DNA from: Bigelowiella natans CCMP2755
Lineage: Eukaryota > Cercozoa > Chlorarachniophyceae
NCBI GenBank assembly: GCA_000320545.1
Contig: ADNK01001884.1
Coordinates: 18,501 to 82,500, forward strand
Direction: 5' to 3'
Length of the DNA: 64,000 nt
Made by a program: the position numbers and the translations under genes. Below the pieces are notes generated by a model. That model saw only the letters and a program-made list of their open reading frames with translations, was not told the DNA's origin and searched no databases. Shown piece after piece: positions 46,698 to 59,400 of the stretch. Numbering within the stretch: position 1 is the first letter of the stretch; the number at the start of each line of letters is the position of its first letter.

Positions 46698-48464
46698 TTG
46701 TACACTTACTATGAGAATGATCTAGAAAAAAGAGCTCTACCTGAGATTTCCCCAGGAACCGCACATGTAGGCATCATTGTCGACCTGCATCTTCAATGAT
46801 TTTTGACCATGCTGCATGAGGATGGTCTAGAGAGAAGCGCTCTATCTGAGACATCCACAGGAACCACACATGTAGACATCAACAATTGTCGACCTGCATC
46901 CATGATCACATGCAACCATGCAGTATGAATATCGGCATGATTCATCCGGCTAATCATTCCATGAGCTGTTGCATGCACGTGTGTGATTGGAACTTCACAG
47001 CCGGCGAAATGGTGCTGTCAGTCATATCTGCTGTTGTCACACTGATGCAACGAACAAATGAAGGCATGGCACAATTTTCCTGTGTGCATGAATGCTCCAA
47101 GTCGGGACATGATGAGGATTCAACTGGTGCTGCCAAATTGTCATTTTCTTGCAAGCCATGCACAAGTGATTGGTGTTCAATGCACCATTGGTCCTTCTCA
47201 CTCATGGCCATGTGGCATTTGTGCTCAGAAATGATCGAGAGTTGGTTTTGTTGGAATTCACCGATTTGATGGATCAAACTAGCAAAGGAACAAGCAAGTG
47301 AGCACCTCGACCTTGCTAGCTTGACCATCCAGGAGGTCCAGAGGTGCTTGCTAGCTTGGCTGTCGCACCTGACGACACGTGTGTGTGACAAACAGTTGTC
47401 ATTGTGAACGAGTGAAAGCGAGTGCGAGAACGAAAGAATGATTTGCATTGAATTGAATCGTGTTCACCTGGACGTCGCCACTGGGCATTGCTAGATTGCA
47501 GGAGGACTGGAAGTGCGCATGTGAGGATCGGACGCGTCTCAACCGGCTGGGTCAGCGGAGCAGCAGAGAAACTCAACCCAGCTAGCCAGACCATGTCCAG
47601 ACCGCGGAAACTTGCTGACACTGAACTTTGAACGTTGAACACTGAAAGAAGCATGGCTAGATTGATGCAAACCACGTGAGCAAGAACCACGTGGGAAACG
47701 TGCACAAGCTGGCAAGCACACAGCCGTGCCTTGAGCTAGCTGAGATCGTGGGAAGCTCGATCCCAGGCCAGAAGCTTGTTTGCGGGCAGAGAAAGCCTCT
47801 CTGGCCTTGTGACACCTGCTGGCCTGCCGCTGCCTCTGCAAACTGCAAACTCCACCGGCGTCGAAAACAAAAATGAAAAAAATGAGAAAGCACGAACCAC
47901 ACGTTGGAACATTGAACATTGAACACTGACCAGATTCAACTGAGCTAGTTGTGACTTGGTGAGCAATGATGCAAAACAACGCGCAAAAACTTGTGGCACA
48001 GAATGAAAACGTGCTCCTGCAAATCTGCAAATCCCTCGCATCACATTTTTCCTGCTGGACAGAGCGCTGTCACGCGCTGCTCTGGCGCTACACAGATCGA
48101 TTTGGGTGATTCTACCAAATGCAAAACGACTGAATGCAACGTTGCATTTTGAACAGACAACACTGACTACCAAGAAATGTCAATGCAACGAATGGATCCT
48201 CTCCTGTCAAAATGACAAGAATTTGGGATTTGGTCACATTGTGCCTCCAATCCCAGCGATACCACCTGCGAGTTTCTTCCAAAAAAATGAGAAATACGAT
48301 GTCGCACGTAAAAGTCATGCACATTTTGATGTATGATTGGACATCAATTACGCCTTGCCCAATGCTCGTACGCGCAACACAAGTTGTTCATTGTTCATTG
48401 TTCATTGTGGACACATGCCTAGAGAGGAGGAGGAGAGTTCTTAACAAAGGCTCAGGAAACGGCC
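46698..48464. other. Gene-poor CTAG/TGCATG-rich stretch with heptamer runs
   Basis: This is about 1.75 kb without a recognisable gene. It has repeated near-duplicate phrases (CATGTAGACATCA / CATGTAGGCATCA with GTCGACCTGCATC at 46765-46900), GCTAGCTTG words, and heptamer runs: (ATTGAAC)n at 47908-47930 and (TTGTTCA)n at 48386-48408. Several overlapping frames of 100-170 codons exist but lack domains. Confidence 0.5.
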
Positions 48465-49571
48465 ATGGCACCGACACCCATAGACATTGGGCTCTTTATC
48501 TGTGGATCTGCTGTGATATTGCTTGGAATTCCAATATCGCTGCTGCATCAGGCCAACCTTCTGCTGTCTAAGCCAATGCAGACGACGAATATCATTGCGG
48601 CAAAGAACGTTCAGCGACATCGGATTGCTACAGCCTTTTACTGTTGGATGTGTACAATCGGACTCGGTTCTGCTTGCCTCTCAATTGGGATCGTGAATAA
48701 TAATTCAAGTGACCGCACCTGTCTCGCTATGAAGATGATTGTCATTCTTTCTTGTTTTTTAGCTGTAGTGATGAAAAACGTAGTCCTCATTACAAGATCC
48801 TCTCTGATAGACCCAAATGGGGAGCGCCATTGTCTGCGCACACTTCTATGTGGTTTTGTAATGTTGTACATGTTCATATTTTTAGGGATCATTGTTGTCC
48901 GATTGATTAATGTCCAAAACCGTCGCAGCATTGATGGAGCCGATTTAGTGTGTGTCATGATATTCACACTTCAACAGTCTCTTACATACCTTTTTGTTGA
49001 TGTCGTTTTAAGCGGCATATCCCTCGTCTTATTCATTCCGCCACTTTGGAAGCCGTTTAGAAATGAAAACCAAGGCGAGTATCGGGAAATAGCAATTAGA
49101 GCGACTACATCACAGGCTATCAGCGTATTGATCACAATGGTAACTGTAATAATCATTATAATAGAGGACAAAGGAGATGATTATATCCCTATCCGTCAAG
49201 GATCTCTTTTGATTTGCTGCGACGCAGCAGCAGGGTTCTTTCTACTCGCAAACACGTGGAAAATTAAATTTTACAGACGAGTCACATTGGACGTTCTTTG
49301 TCAAATGAATCTTGTTGTAGACGACTCTAAAACTAAAGAATCCAAGACTTCCGACAACAATCGTGATCAGAAATGTGCTGACCCTGTTATTGTTTCGCAA
49401 GAAGCCTGTTCCAAACTAAAAAATAGCACATCGAGAATTTCAGCATCGGGCACAATCGGTGTTTCTCAAGTGAATTCCTCTCGAGTCAGCGTTCAGTCTT
49501 CTGTCATGGCTATCAAAAATGAGGATTGCAACTTAGCTCCTCCAATTCAAATCATCAGAGAGGAAGTATGA
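48465..49571 (+). CDS. Unrecognised seven-helix membrane protein, intronless
   Basis: A 368-residue single-exon frame from ATG 48465. Hydrophobic segments are near residues 7-30, 55-77, 89-109, 127-148, 161-191, 212-232 and 245-263. A hydrophilic Ser/Asn/Lys-rich cytoplasmic-type tail of about 100 residues follows (SRISASGTIGVSQVNSSRVS). The layout of seven spans plus a Ser-rich tail fits a 7TM receptor-like protein. I see no D/ERY or NPxxY signature, so I do not assign it to a GPCR class. It is one of the few genes here without introns. It converges on the ABCA transporter. Function unknown. Confidence 0.75.
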   Translation: MAPTPIDIGLFICGSAVILLGIPISLLHQANLLLSKPMQTTNIIAAKNVQRHRIATAFYCWMCTIGLGSACLSIGIVNNNSSDRTCLAMKMIVILSCFLAVVMKNVVLITRSSLIDPNGERHCLRTLLCGFVMLYMFIFLGIIVVRLINVQNRRSIDGADLVCVMIFTLQQSLTYLFVDVVLSGISLVLFIPPLWKPFRNENQGEYREIAIRATTSQAISVLITMVTVIIIIIEDKGDDYIPIRQGSLLICCDAAAGFFLLANTWKIKFYRRVTLDVLCQMNLVVDDSKTKESKTSDNNRDQKCADPVIVSQEACSKLKNSTSRISASGTIGVSQVNSSRVSVQSSVMAIKNEDCNLAPPIQIIREEV

Positions 49572-50473
49572 TTTTTGCAAACACATGTCTAGATGTAAAT
49601 GCATGCTCTTTCAATCAACAGGTCTTAGAGGTGTGCCCCATGTAGCACACAATTGTGCTGTGTGTGGGACATGATGGCATCCATCGCTCTAGCGCTACTC
49701 TAGCTAGCAAGCTAGCTAGGCTACTCCAATCTAGCAATGCTCTAGCTAGCTAGCACTAGCTAGGCCAGACTTTGCATGCGAATTCCACAGAATTAGATCA
49801 AGTTGGCTTGACTCTCTACGCGCGAGCAGGGTTGGACTTCATCGCACAATTATCTCCTCTAAAATTAGCCCCTCTGAAATTGGTAGACTTGAGACTGTGT
49901 CGCGCAAGCTAGCAAGCGCGAAATGACAACAAATGACTAGCTAGCTAGGAATCGCGCACATGTTTAATTTCGTCGAGCACACTCATGTCGAGATGTTACC
50001 CTTTGATCGTGTCGAGCTCACCTTCCATCATGACATGTCGCTGGCATTGTTTGCAACGGCATAGCTGGGTAGTATATTTTTACATGAACATTAACTCTTT
50101 CAGTTTTCGGTCAAAATTATTCAATGATAGTTCCACAATTATGACACATTTATCTCCTTTAAATTTTAGTTTTCCTCCAATATACAGAAAAATGCTGACT
50201 CGACTCATACAAAATTTAGAAGATTAGACTCCTGCCCAAGTATAATTTTGACTAACATTCTTGGAGATGTTTATCTCACCGATAACTACATGCGTTGCAG
50301 TTCGACACTGCTGTTTTTTGCGATGCTGCTGTTTTTTATGTCGGTTAGCTTTACTTCTGTCATGTAGTCTGATCGTGGCTGGGAAAATCCTTTCACTGGA
50401 CCTACAATTAGATTAAATTCACAAAATATAAGAAAGTTGACATGATGGATAGAAAGAGTAATGATGCGGTTGA
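49572..50473. other. Convergent intergenic region, dense CTAGCTAGC words
   Basis: From about 49680 to 49960 the sequence contains many overlapping copies of TAGCTAGC (for example at 49694-49765 and 49936-49948). The remainder is AT-rich and probably forms the 3' end of the ABCA gene. No coding region was recognised. Confidence 0.6.
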
Positions 50474-53400
50474 TCATAATGATGGACCTTGTTCTTCATC
50501 TTGCTCGCGGGCGAACCGTATAAAAATCTGCTCTAATGTAGTCTCGCGCACAGAATATTCAACGATACCCTACGTAAACGATGAGGTTGAGAGTAGATAC
50601 TGAATATCACTTTAAGAACCACCTGCTCATTCTTCGCATCTTCCAGTAACCTAAATATCTTTCCCAGAGAAGACTTTGATATGTGGGCTACCTGGTGTGT
50701 CATGTTCTCTTCTTGATCCTCCAATAGCTTTGCATCAGGAAAAACCTTTATTTAAAGTTCAGATAGATCTGGCGAGCAATACGAGAAAAAATTTCATTTT
50801 AATTTACTTTTTTTATCCATTCCTTGTATGATTTGATCCTCCCTTTTTGAACCTAAACATATTACTGAATGTTTTCTTTGTGATTATTGATGCTTGAATA
50901 CGGGTCTTTAGCTTTGCCTTGACATCCAACTGAAACCCTTGAGCGTATCTTTGTTTAAGGTGGGGTAACGATCCTTCAAAAAATCCACTCTTACATCATA
51001 TTCGTTGTACAATTAAACAATGAAAAACCCAAACACTGAAGTCTTCCGGATACCATAATTCCTAGTGGACAAATTGATAAGTATGCGATAGACATTTGTT
51101 ATCGTGTGTTATTTCAAACCAATTCTTGCACAGAGAGCCTCACACTCCTCCATAGAATGAGTTGTTAGAACCACAGAGCTAGGTATACATTATGGGATTA
51201 TTAGCAACACTAGAACCAACCAGGAAATATATATTTAGATGAAATCTAGGCAACCGGCCAGAAAGAGTGCTCGAGATTAAATTCCACATGAACCTTATGT
51301 GAGCAAAACTCTTAACTTGGGCTTCAAACGTGATTTTTCTTTTTCTCACTGTACCTTCTCGACACAGGATCCATTCCAGTTGAGGGTTCATCTAAGAATA
51401 CTGCACACATAATTGTTGAGATAGTGGCAATGCACAGCAACAAATGATTCGAACCGATTGGAGGTCCTCCGACCAAAGCTATTCCTGTGTAATTAAAGTT
51501 CAAAGATTCTTAAAGTATAATGAAACAATGGTTATATCTCTAATTACCAACACTAAGCTTGCGCTTATTTCCTGTGAAAAGTATGTCATCTCTTAGCTAA
51601 GGATTAAGAGTTTTTCGATTTATTGCTTGACCTCCGCTGTAGCCTTGGCATGGCTTATCAGCGTAATCTTCCAGAGTTAAAATTTTGATCATCTGAAACG
51701 TTTGTTTATTTTAATCCACACGTTATTGTATTCTTTGTGTGTACCTTCTCAACATATGCATCAACTTCTGACAGAACGACCCCCTTTTTGAAAGGTAATA
51801 ATACGTTAAAATACGATTACTGAAGAAGAAAAATAGTCAATACTTTGAAGATTGCGAACATTCGAAGCGTTTCTCTTGCTGTCATCAGAGGAAGAAGGGC
51901 ATCGAATTGGGGACAATAGCCGATGTATTTTCTCACCTGTATATGTGAAGGTTAAGATTTATATTACCGAATATATGATTGTTTACAAACTTTACTTCTC
52001 TTTGTTGAGTTAGAATATTCAATCCTTCTAGCTCAGCTGTCCCGGCAGTGGGAATGACATCTCCAGTCACCATCTTCGGAATAATTCGTTATTAGCGGGG
52101 GTTTCATATCTCTGAAACAAATTCTACTTTCAGTGTCGTAGTTTTTCCAGCCCCATTAATGCCAAGAAATCCAAAACACTGGCAAAGTTACAACGATAGA
52201 TCCGTTGATGAATCAGTCATATCAAAACTGTGGTACCTGTCCTTTTGGTACACCGAACCACATATCCTTGACAGCTACCTAATTTAATTGTAAGATTCTT
52301 ATTTTACACACTGTTAACTCTGTTGGAAAGATAACTACCTTCGGACCGTATTGTTTTCTTAGACCTAAAAAGATATTTATTCCTTAATTACTTCTGCCAT
52401 TATCATCGGGAATTTTAAAATGTAGACCCTTTAGTAAAATTGCATCCTTTTCATAATTACTGCCGAGCTTTGTCCCTGAAACACCACAAAATTTTAGATT
52501 TCCAATTTTTCAATGCTGATTCTGAACAAGTACCAGCTTTTATTCTATTCTTCTCAGCTAGTACCTATATGTGTGAACTAGATTTGATACTTGCAACTGT
52601 TTCAATAACTTTTGATTATTCTTACATCATCGTCTTCCCTCTCGACAATTTTGGATTCACTGTTAGTCGGCTGATATTTTCCTGATTTGAAAAAGAAATA
52701 CAGACTCAGCTGTGATGATTGCGATAATAATGGAAATAATACATCACACAAGAAATAATACCATCTTCGAAGATCCATGAGTAAAGATATGGCGATGAAA
52801 TTACAAACTATTTTTCAAAACCACTTAATTAATTACACAGGATTTCGTGTTTTTGAGACTCATTCCGGAACCTCAATAAGAGCTACTACTCCAAGGTAAG
52901 CAAATACTTCCACGAACTGACAATGAAAATATTAAAATATATCCATATTCAATTGTATATTCAAGGTACCATATATATCATCGGATATCCAGTAATTTCT
53001 ATGTCCCAAACTTCTCGCTAAGATTTTAATCCAAAATCAGCTTGATGTGGATCTATGCATTATTTCAAGAACTGTGGAACAATTTACCGGTGTACCCCAA
53101 ATAATAATCGAACTACGCGTCAATAAATTTATGATGACCTGAAAAATAACTACGCCTCTACTAAAAAGCGCGTCAATTAATAATAAAAATGACCTCTCCG
53201 AGACAATACGAAGGGAAAAACCTAAATTATTTTATATGAACGCAGATTTTAGTGCTATACATCGTACGAGGCAAAGACCAAGGACCTATAAATGAATTTC
53301 AAGTCATCGTTGACATCTTGAGTTGAAGGAATGATATCTAGTACTATGGAGAGTACCAGTAGTACTGCACCTGTTGATAGAAACTCCTCGATGAAATAAA

Positions 53401-56400
53401 CGAAATTAAACATTATGTGTGAATATACCAAGGAGAATGTAAAATAAGAGACAGACATTCTGCGCTACAGCTTCGTTCGAAAATGAGAAAGACATCACGT
53501 ATCTATTCAAACCAGTTTATATTAAAGCAATCCAATACACTCTATAGAATTTACGGTACGTGAAAGCGACAACTGAGAGACAGTACAAAATTACGGCCAC
53601 AACTAAAGCAAGGCCCTGGGTTTACATGAACGGAGTCAACCTCAATGCAGATTTTATTGGAAAAGTATTACCGCTTCGCCAGTCAAGTCCTCAATGTCGT
53701 ATGCCGAGAACCAAGCAACAGAAAGCAGTGCCGATGGGAGCATATTGAGAACGTCCCACTATATTTTTTGACATATAATCAACGGAACGTTCAACAATTT
53801 TTTAATGAATCCTATCGAAATCGTAATACCGTAAAAGCAGTCGCCCAGTAGATTGATAAAGGAACCCCAGAAAGGAGCTGTAAGTGCTTGCTATTTATTT
53901 CACGTTCCTAGTTACGGTGGCAAATGAGTCTGCTGCTACACTGCTACATGAGCCAAGATTGACTTTTACTGACCTGCACGATTTGACGGGCAACGCTGGC
54001 TGGCATAAAGGCGTACCCAATTGCAGCTATAAGAGCTATGAATGTAGTTGATAGCTGTTCCTGCTCACGTGTACCTTAAATTGGCACAAAAAGAAAAATG
54101 TGTCTTCTGGAACCTTCAGCAGTTTTAGAATAATGAATAATTTTACGGGGCCAGGCCGAGAGTGTTGCATCCATAGAGACCGAGTTATCTTCCACTGTGC
54201 TGCGGTACTTTACAAAATAGACATCATACGTTCTTGATTCAATTTGAATATATGAGAACTTTGGCTACCGTCGCAGTGTTCAGAATGTTTAAATATATCA
54301 CAGAAGCGTAGGTTCCCGTTGTGTTATGGAATATAGTCCTGATATTATTGAATAAATTATTGATAGATTCTGCTGCATGAAAGAACTAAACCGCCACCTT
54401 AATCGAGTTCTTCCTTCTGCGTCCAATGTTCCAATGATATTAGAACCCAAATTAACGTAAGCACCGTACTATATTGGATGAAATTTTATGACCAGGAATG
54501 AATACTCCTAACCAATTTAATATTTTTACGCGAGTTTCTTTGAAAGAAGTCCAGGTACATAATCTGTGTTTGACGATAATAATTGTTATTTCCTAGGTTA
54601 GGAAAAATCAATATTGTGTGTACAAGTATCTAGACATGTCGACAATACTGTCAACAAGATTGCTAGGATTGAATTGGCAGTTTTCAGTCTGAGTTAGCGA
54701 ATCTCCTAATAGATAACAGAATGAATGCTGATAAAACATTTCAGGCATAGTAAAAAAAACCTTCTGGTGTTGTGACGTTAAGCAGAGGAAGATTCGAGCT
54801 ATCCACCGATATTAATGGAGCGAAGGAACTGAATATGAACATGGTATGAGATGATGGTATGAATATAAAGAGTAGATTAATGCAAAGTAAAATTAATCAA
54901 CCTGCTTCCCACCGGAACTCGCAATGGGGAATTGTACTGGTCAGTACTAAGAGAAATGTCTCTTCGAAAATTGTCCAAACCTACAGAGAATTAACTGAAT
55001 TAAATTCTAGCATAAATTATTAGAAAATAGGTACCAAGTCTCAACAATCCGATTCCAGCAATAATAATTAATGTTGGATAAACCTTTTCGAACGTAAACG
55101 TGAGGAGTAATGTTAAAAATATGGGAGAACTATAAACCAGTTGCCAAAGCCATATGTTGATATTTCTTTTGGAACTTAGCCACCGTTTCATTATGAGGGC
55201 AGTGAACATTCGACCCATAGGCACCTTTTGGAAAGCATTTATCGTTAAGGTATCTTCTTGAACCTTCAAAATCATACCTCTTCCTTCGATACTTCGATTA
55301 CTTTTGCATCTATGATTGCCTGCAAAAGATTGTACAGTTAACTCAAAAATAGGTGTTGGCTACAGTTCAGATAGCAACGTTGTTGTTGGAGGTCTTTATA
55401 CTGATAACCTAAAACATTTATAATGTTAACTGAGCATAATCTCGAAATTCGCACGACTTACTTTATGATCCTGTTTTTTTTCTAGAGAAGCCTCTTCAGA
55501 ACTGACTTTTGCCTCAATGTGCTTTGTTCGATTCTGAATTAATATTTGTCTTCAGTCAACTCTGCAAAAATGTTACGCATTAATGTACCACGCCTTCTCC
55601 TACTCTTAGGAACACCTAGCAGATAGAGAACGGTCATATAAGCAAAAACCAATAAAGAATCTCTACCTCCTCAAGGGTTGTCACAGATATTGAATACGCA
55701 TCAACCCCAAGCGTCTCCAAATTTTTGTCGATCTCATCAAAAAGATCTGCAAAGTTTCTCGAGCTGGCTTTCGGAAGTTGGAATGAAATTTCTCCCGCAA
55801 CGTTCGATAGAATTTCCGATTTCGGGATCGATTTATTGACAAGCTCTTTTATTCTCTACCATTGGACAATAAATGGATAAACCTTACCTTCTACAAATTG
55901 ATTTAATCAAACCTTTGAATCAGCACCCTCCTTCTTTGTAATTGTGAGGGAATATCCGACTCCATAGCGATTTTTAAGAAATAAGGAAGTCCCACAAGCA
56001 ACGATCTCGCCTGGTTTTAGAAATGCCATCTTACTCTGCAAAAAGTGCAGAAAGTAGTGGTATACCTTTATGCATAATTCCGATTCTATCGCCAAGCTGA
56101 TCTGCCTAATTGTTTAAATGAATGATAAACAAACTTTGTGAAGTTGTGTCACAACATATACCTCATCCATGAAGTGTGTCGTCAAAATCAATACCTGATG
56201 ACAAAATTAATTGCTGATTCAAGAATACCTTAATTTAGTTTTATCGAACCCTGCGTTCCTTGGCACGTTTTAGCATGTCCCAAGTTGAACGTCTTGAGAA
56301 GGGATCCATACCTGTCCAGATAGAAGATCAGGAATTTGTAGAAATAACGTGTTAAATGCTGTAGTATTATTTTCTGTTTCGTACATACCACTGGTAGGTT

Positions 56401-59400
56401 CATCAAGGAAGACTACGCGGGGACCCTGAAATTTTAACATTATGATTATACAGAAGGCATATCTTGAATGCTATGTACCCCAATCAGTGCCATTGCAACA
56501 TTTAGTTTCCTTTTCATGCCCCCGGATAAATTCTGTGACAATGACTTAGAAAGCATCTAAATGAGTATCATGGAAACAACCTTTGATATGACATTCGTCT
56601 TTTCGGTGAGCCCAATATTTTGTATCAATTCAGAAGCCGCATCTTCACAAGATTCAACTCCTTGTTAAGGTAGACATGTATGGTGAGGGTATCTTACAGA
56701 GAGCGGGGAAATGCTAATACCTTTAAGTCTTCCATACACATAGAGGTGTTCTTTAACGGTTAGGTAGTCCCATAATATGTTATGTTGCGGGCACATTCCC
56801 TGCAGTAGATGTCCTCTTAGCAGACTTAGTTTAAACATAATTTATTTCTACAGACCAAATCTGCCCTAATATCTCGCATATCAGTAGATATGGATTGACC
56901 GAAAATCTGATCAATAATTTTCGATTGAATTTAATTTCAAACGAATGTATAAATTGAACCACACTAGAGCGTCGCCTTTCGTGGGCAAAATCATCCCTAC
57001 ATAATCATTGATTAAAAACATTCATGTAACGTTTATCCATCCTATCCATCACCTGTTAGCATGTTAATCAAGGTCGTTTTTCCAGCTCCGTTGTGTCTTT
57101 GCGATTAGAAAAATAATAATAAAGCGCATGAAGGAAACTTAAGGCGGAAAACAATTACCCTAGTAATGCAAATATCTGGTTTGTAAACATATCCAGGTTT
57201 ACATACTGCAAATAGAAACTTCAGAGCTATTGATGGATTAGGTTGAAAATTGAGAAATACCTTGACCGCAGCCTCCTCTTCTGCCTGGTTGTCGAAACGC
57301 TTGTATCTACCACAATTGCAGTAAAGATACTCAGAATATTATCTTCGAAAACATATGAGTTCTTCTTACAGATTCTCGATTGCAACACCAATTTCTTCAT
57401 TTCCTCCTTATAAATGCAAATACGATAACTGTTATTATGAACTGAATATGTCTGAGACAATTGCAACATGATTAACCTGGGACTTCATAGAACTCTCCAA
57501 ATTCACGGCGCTTTGCATCTACAGGCTAAATATTCAATCGTCAATTTGTGAAGTAAGTATCTAACTGATCGAGACCTTTCTTGCAGGACACCACCAAGAC
57601 GGCAAGAAAACAAACCTACGTTGTAGGAAGGAGTAAAGAGTTATCCATAATTATGTAAATTTGATTTCCATGAAATACATTTAATACCATGGAGGAAGAT
57701 GGGATCCCCATTGCTGCGGAACCACCCTCTCGAAATACAGCTACAAAATCATAGAGAAACATAAATCTAAATAGAATACATGAATTTAATGTTATTATTA
57801 CCGCCAAGATCATATAAAGAATAAAATCCACTATAAGCATGGTGTACCTAAAAAATTAGAAAGTTTGAACATTTCGATCTAAGAGGATAAAAACGTTGCT
57901 ACGCGTCTGCCATTGAGAATTCGGAGGTAGGGGTATCAAAATTTTCAGCGGTAACCTTCATTATACAGAAATATGTAAACTTCATATAAGCATTCAAGAG
58001 AGTAAATACCCCAATTGAGACACTCTCGAATTCAATGAGAGTCTGCGCGCCAAACCTGATTGATTACACCCACACCCATATGAGTAACAACTTCTTCGTA
58101 AGTGAAATACGAAAATTTACCCGAAACATATTGGAGCCGACAGACACGCCGCGAGTTTTGTCGAGTTGCTGTATCACAACTTGAATTATTTCAAAATTAT
58201 GAATATATGTTTTGCCAACCTTGCTGTATTTTGTGGGATTCCAAAAAATCCAAAAAAAGCCCCAAGAAATACAAGTGCGCCGAGGGTGGATCTGAAAATA
58301 CATATTTTTCTCGAGGAAACTTTCGAGTGAGGAATATACTCACCCCACGCTTGCTTTGCTGAAAATTGTTGATACTAGCCAGCAGAATGCAATGATAACT
58401 TCACCTTATCGACACACAATCCCATTTCTTTCTATTTATTCACTAGGAGAGACAAAGCCTACCGTAAAGGAAAAAAAAGAAAAACACTATCCCTGGAGCA
58501 GAGAATTCGAATACACTTCTTGAAATCAAGACAATAAGCAGCGAGTAAACCTATTCCATTGTTCCATTGTTAAGAGTATATTAAAAATAATACATAATTG
58601 GTCTTGTTTGAAAATGAATAGTTTACAATGGTGACGATTGAGTAGCACGTAAACCAAGACGTAAAATGAGCAGAAGAATACAATCCCACTATTTTCATTC
58701 CCTGTGAAGTAATTAAAATTTGTATGACTTCGCAATAAGAAACTTAGATGAAACCTCTTTGATTCTCAGCTCTTTCTCTTCCACAAATGCCTAGCGAACA
58801 CATTATATGTGATTGCCTATTGAAGTGTCATGCATTTAGCTGTACCTTGATCATACGTGTCACTGGCCAAATAAAGCCAAGAGCAAACAATAAAGGAAGT
58901 ATGTCGGACTATCCAAATTTGAACTTATTTTCATTTTCTTCATAACTAAATTGCACTATTCAACCATTATGTCTGCAAAATCGTCCTCCGTGTGCTCCGG
59001 TGTTGGAAAGGGGATAAACTTTACAATCATTTTCTTAGGCGTTTGATATGAGCAGTCAAAAAAAAATTACGCACATCAACTTGAGTTTGATTTACAGTTG
59101 TAGAAGTAGAACCGCTTGCCCGTCTTTGAAATACCAAAAAAGTATAAGACACATTTGTTCAGCTTAAAATTTTTTTGAAAAGGTGTCTCATGTTAAGTCA
59201 TACAGAATCGCCCAGTTCTCGATGTAATCTTGCAGGGCAATGAAACCCTAATACAATGCCAGAAAAACGCTTACAGCTCCATTAAAACGAAGAAACCAGA
59301 TAGCTACCGATGAGTACATTCGAGAAACAAATTCCTGGTTGAACTCTACACTGAGGTCATCACGTTTCTGGACAGATAAATCTTCTTATTAAATGTGAGC

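Noticed and set aside
46698-48173. Frames of 127-164 codons on both strands
   Set aside because: They overlap one another, contain CTAG-word translations and have no recognisable domains or consistent splice structure.
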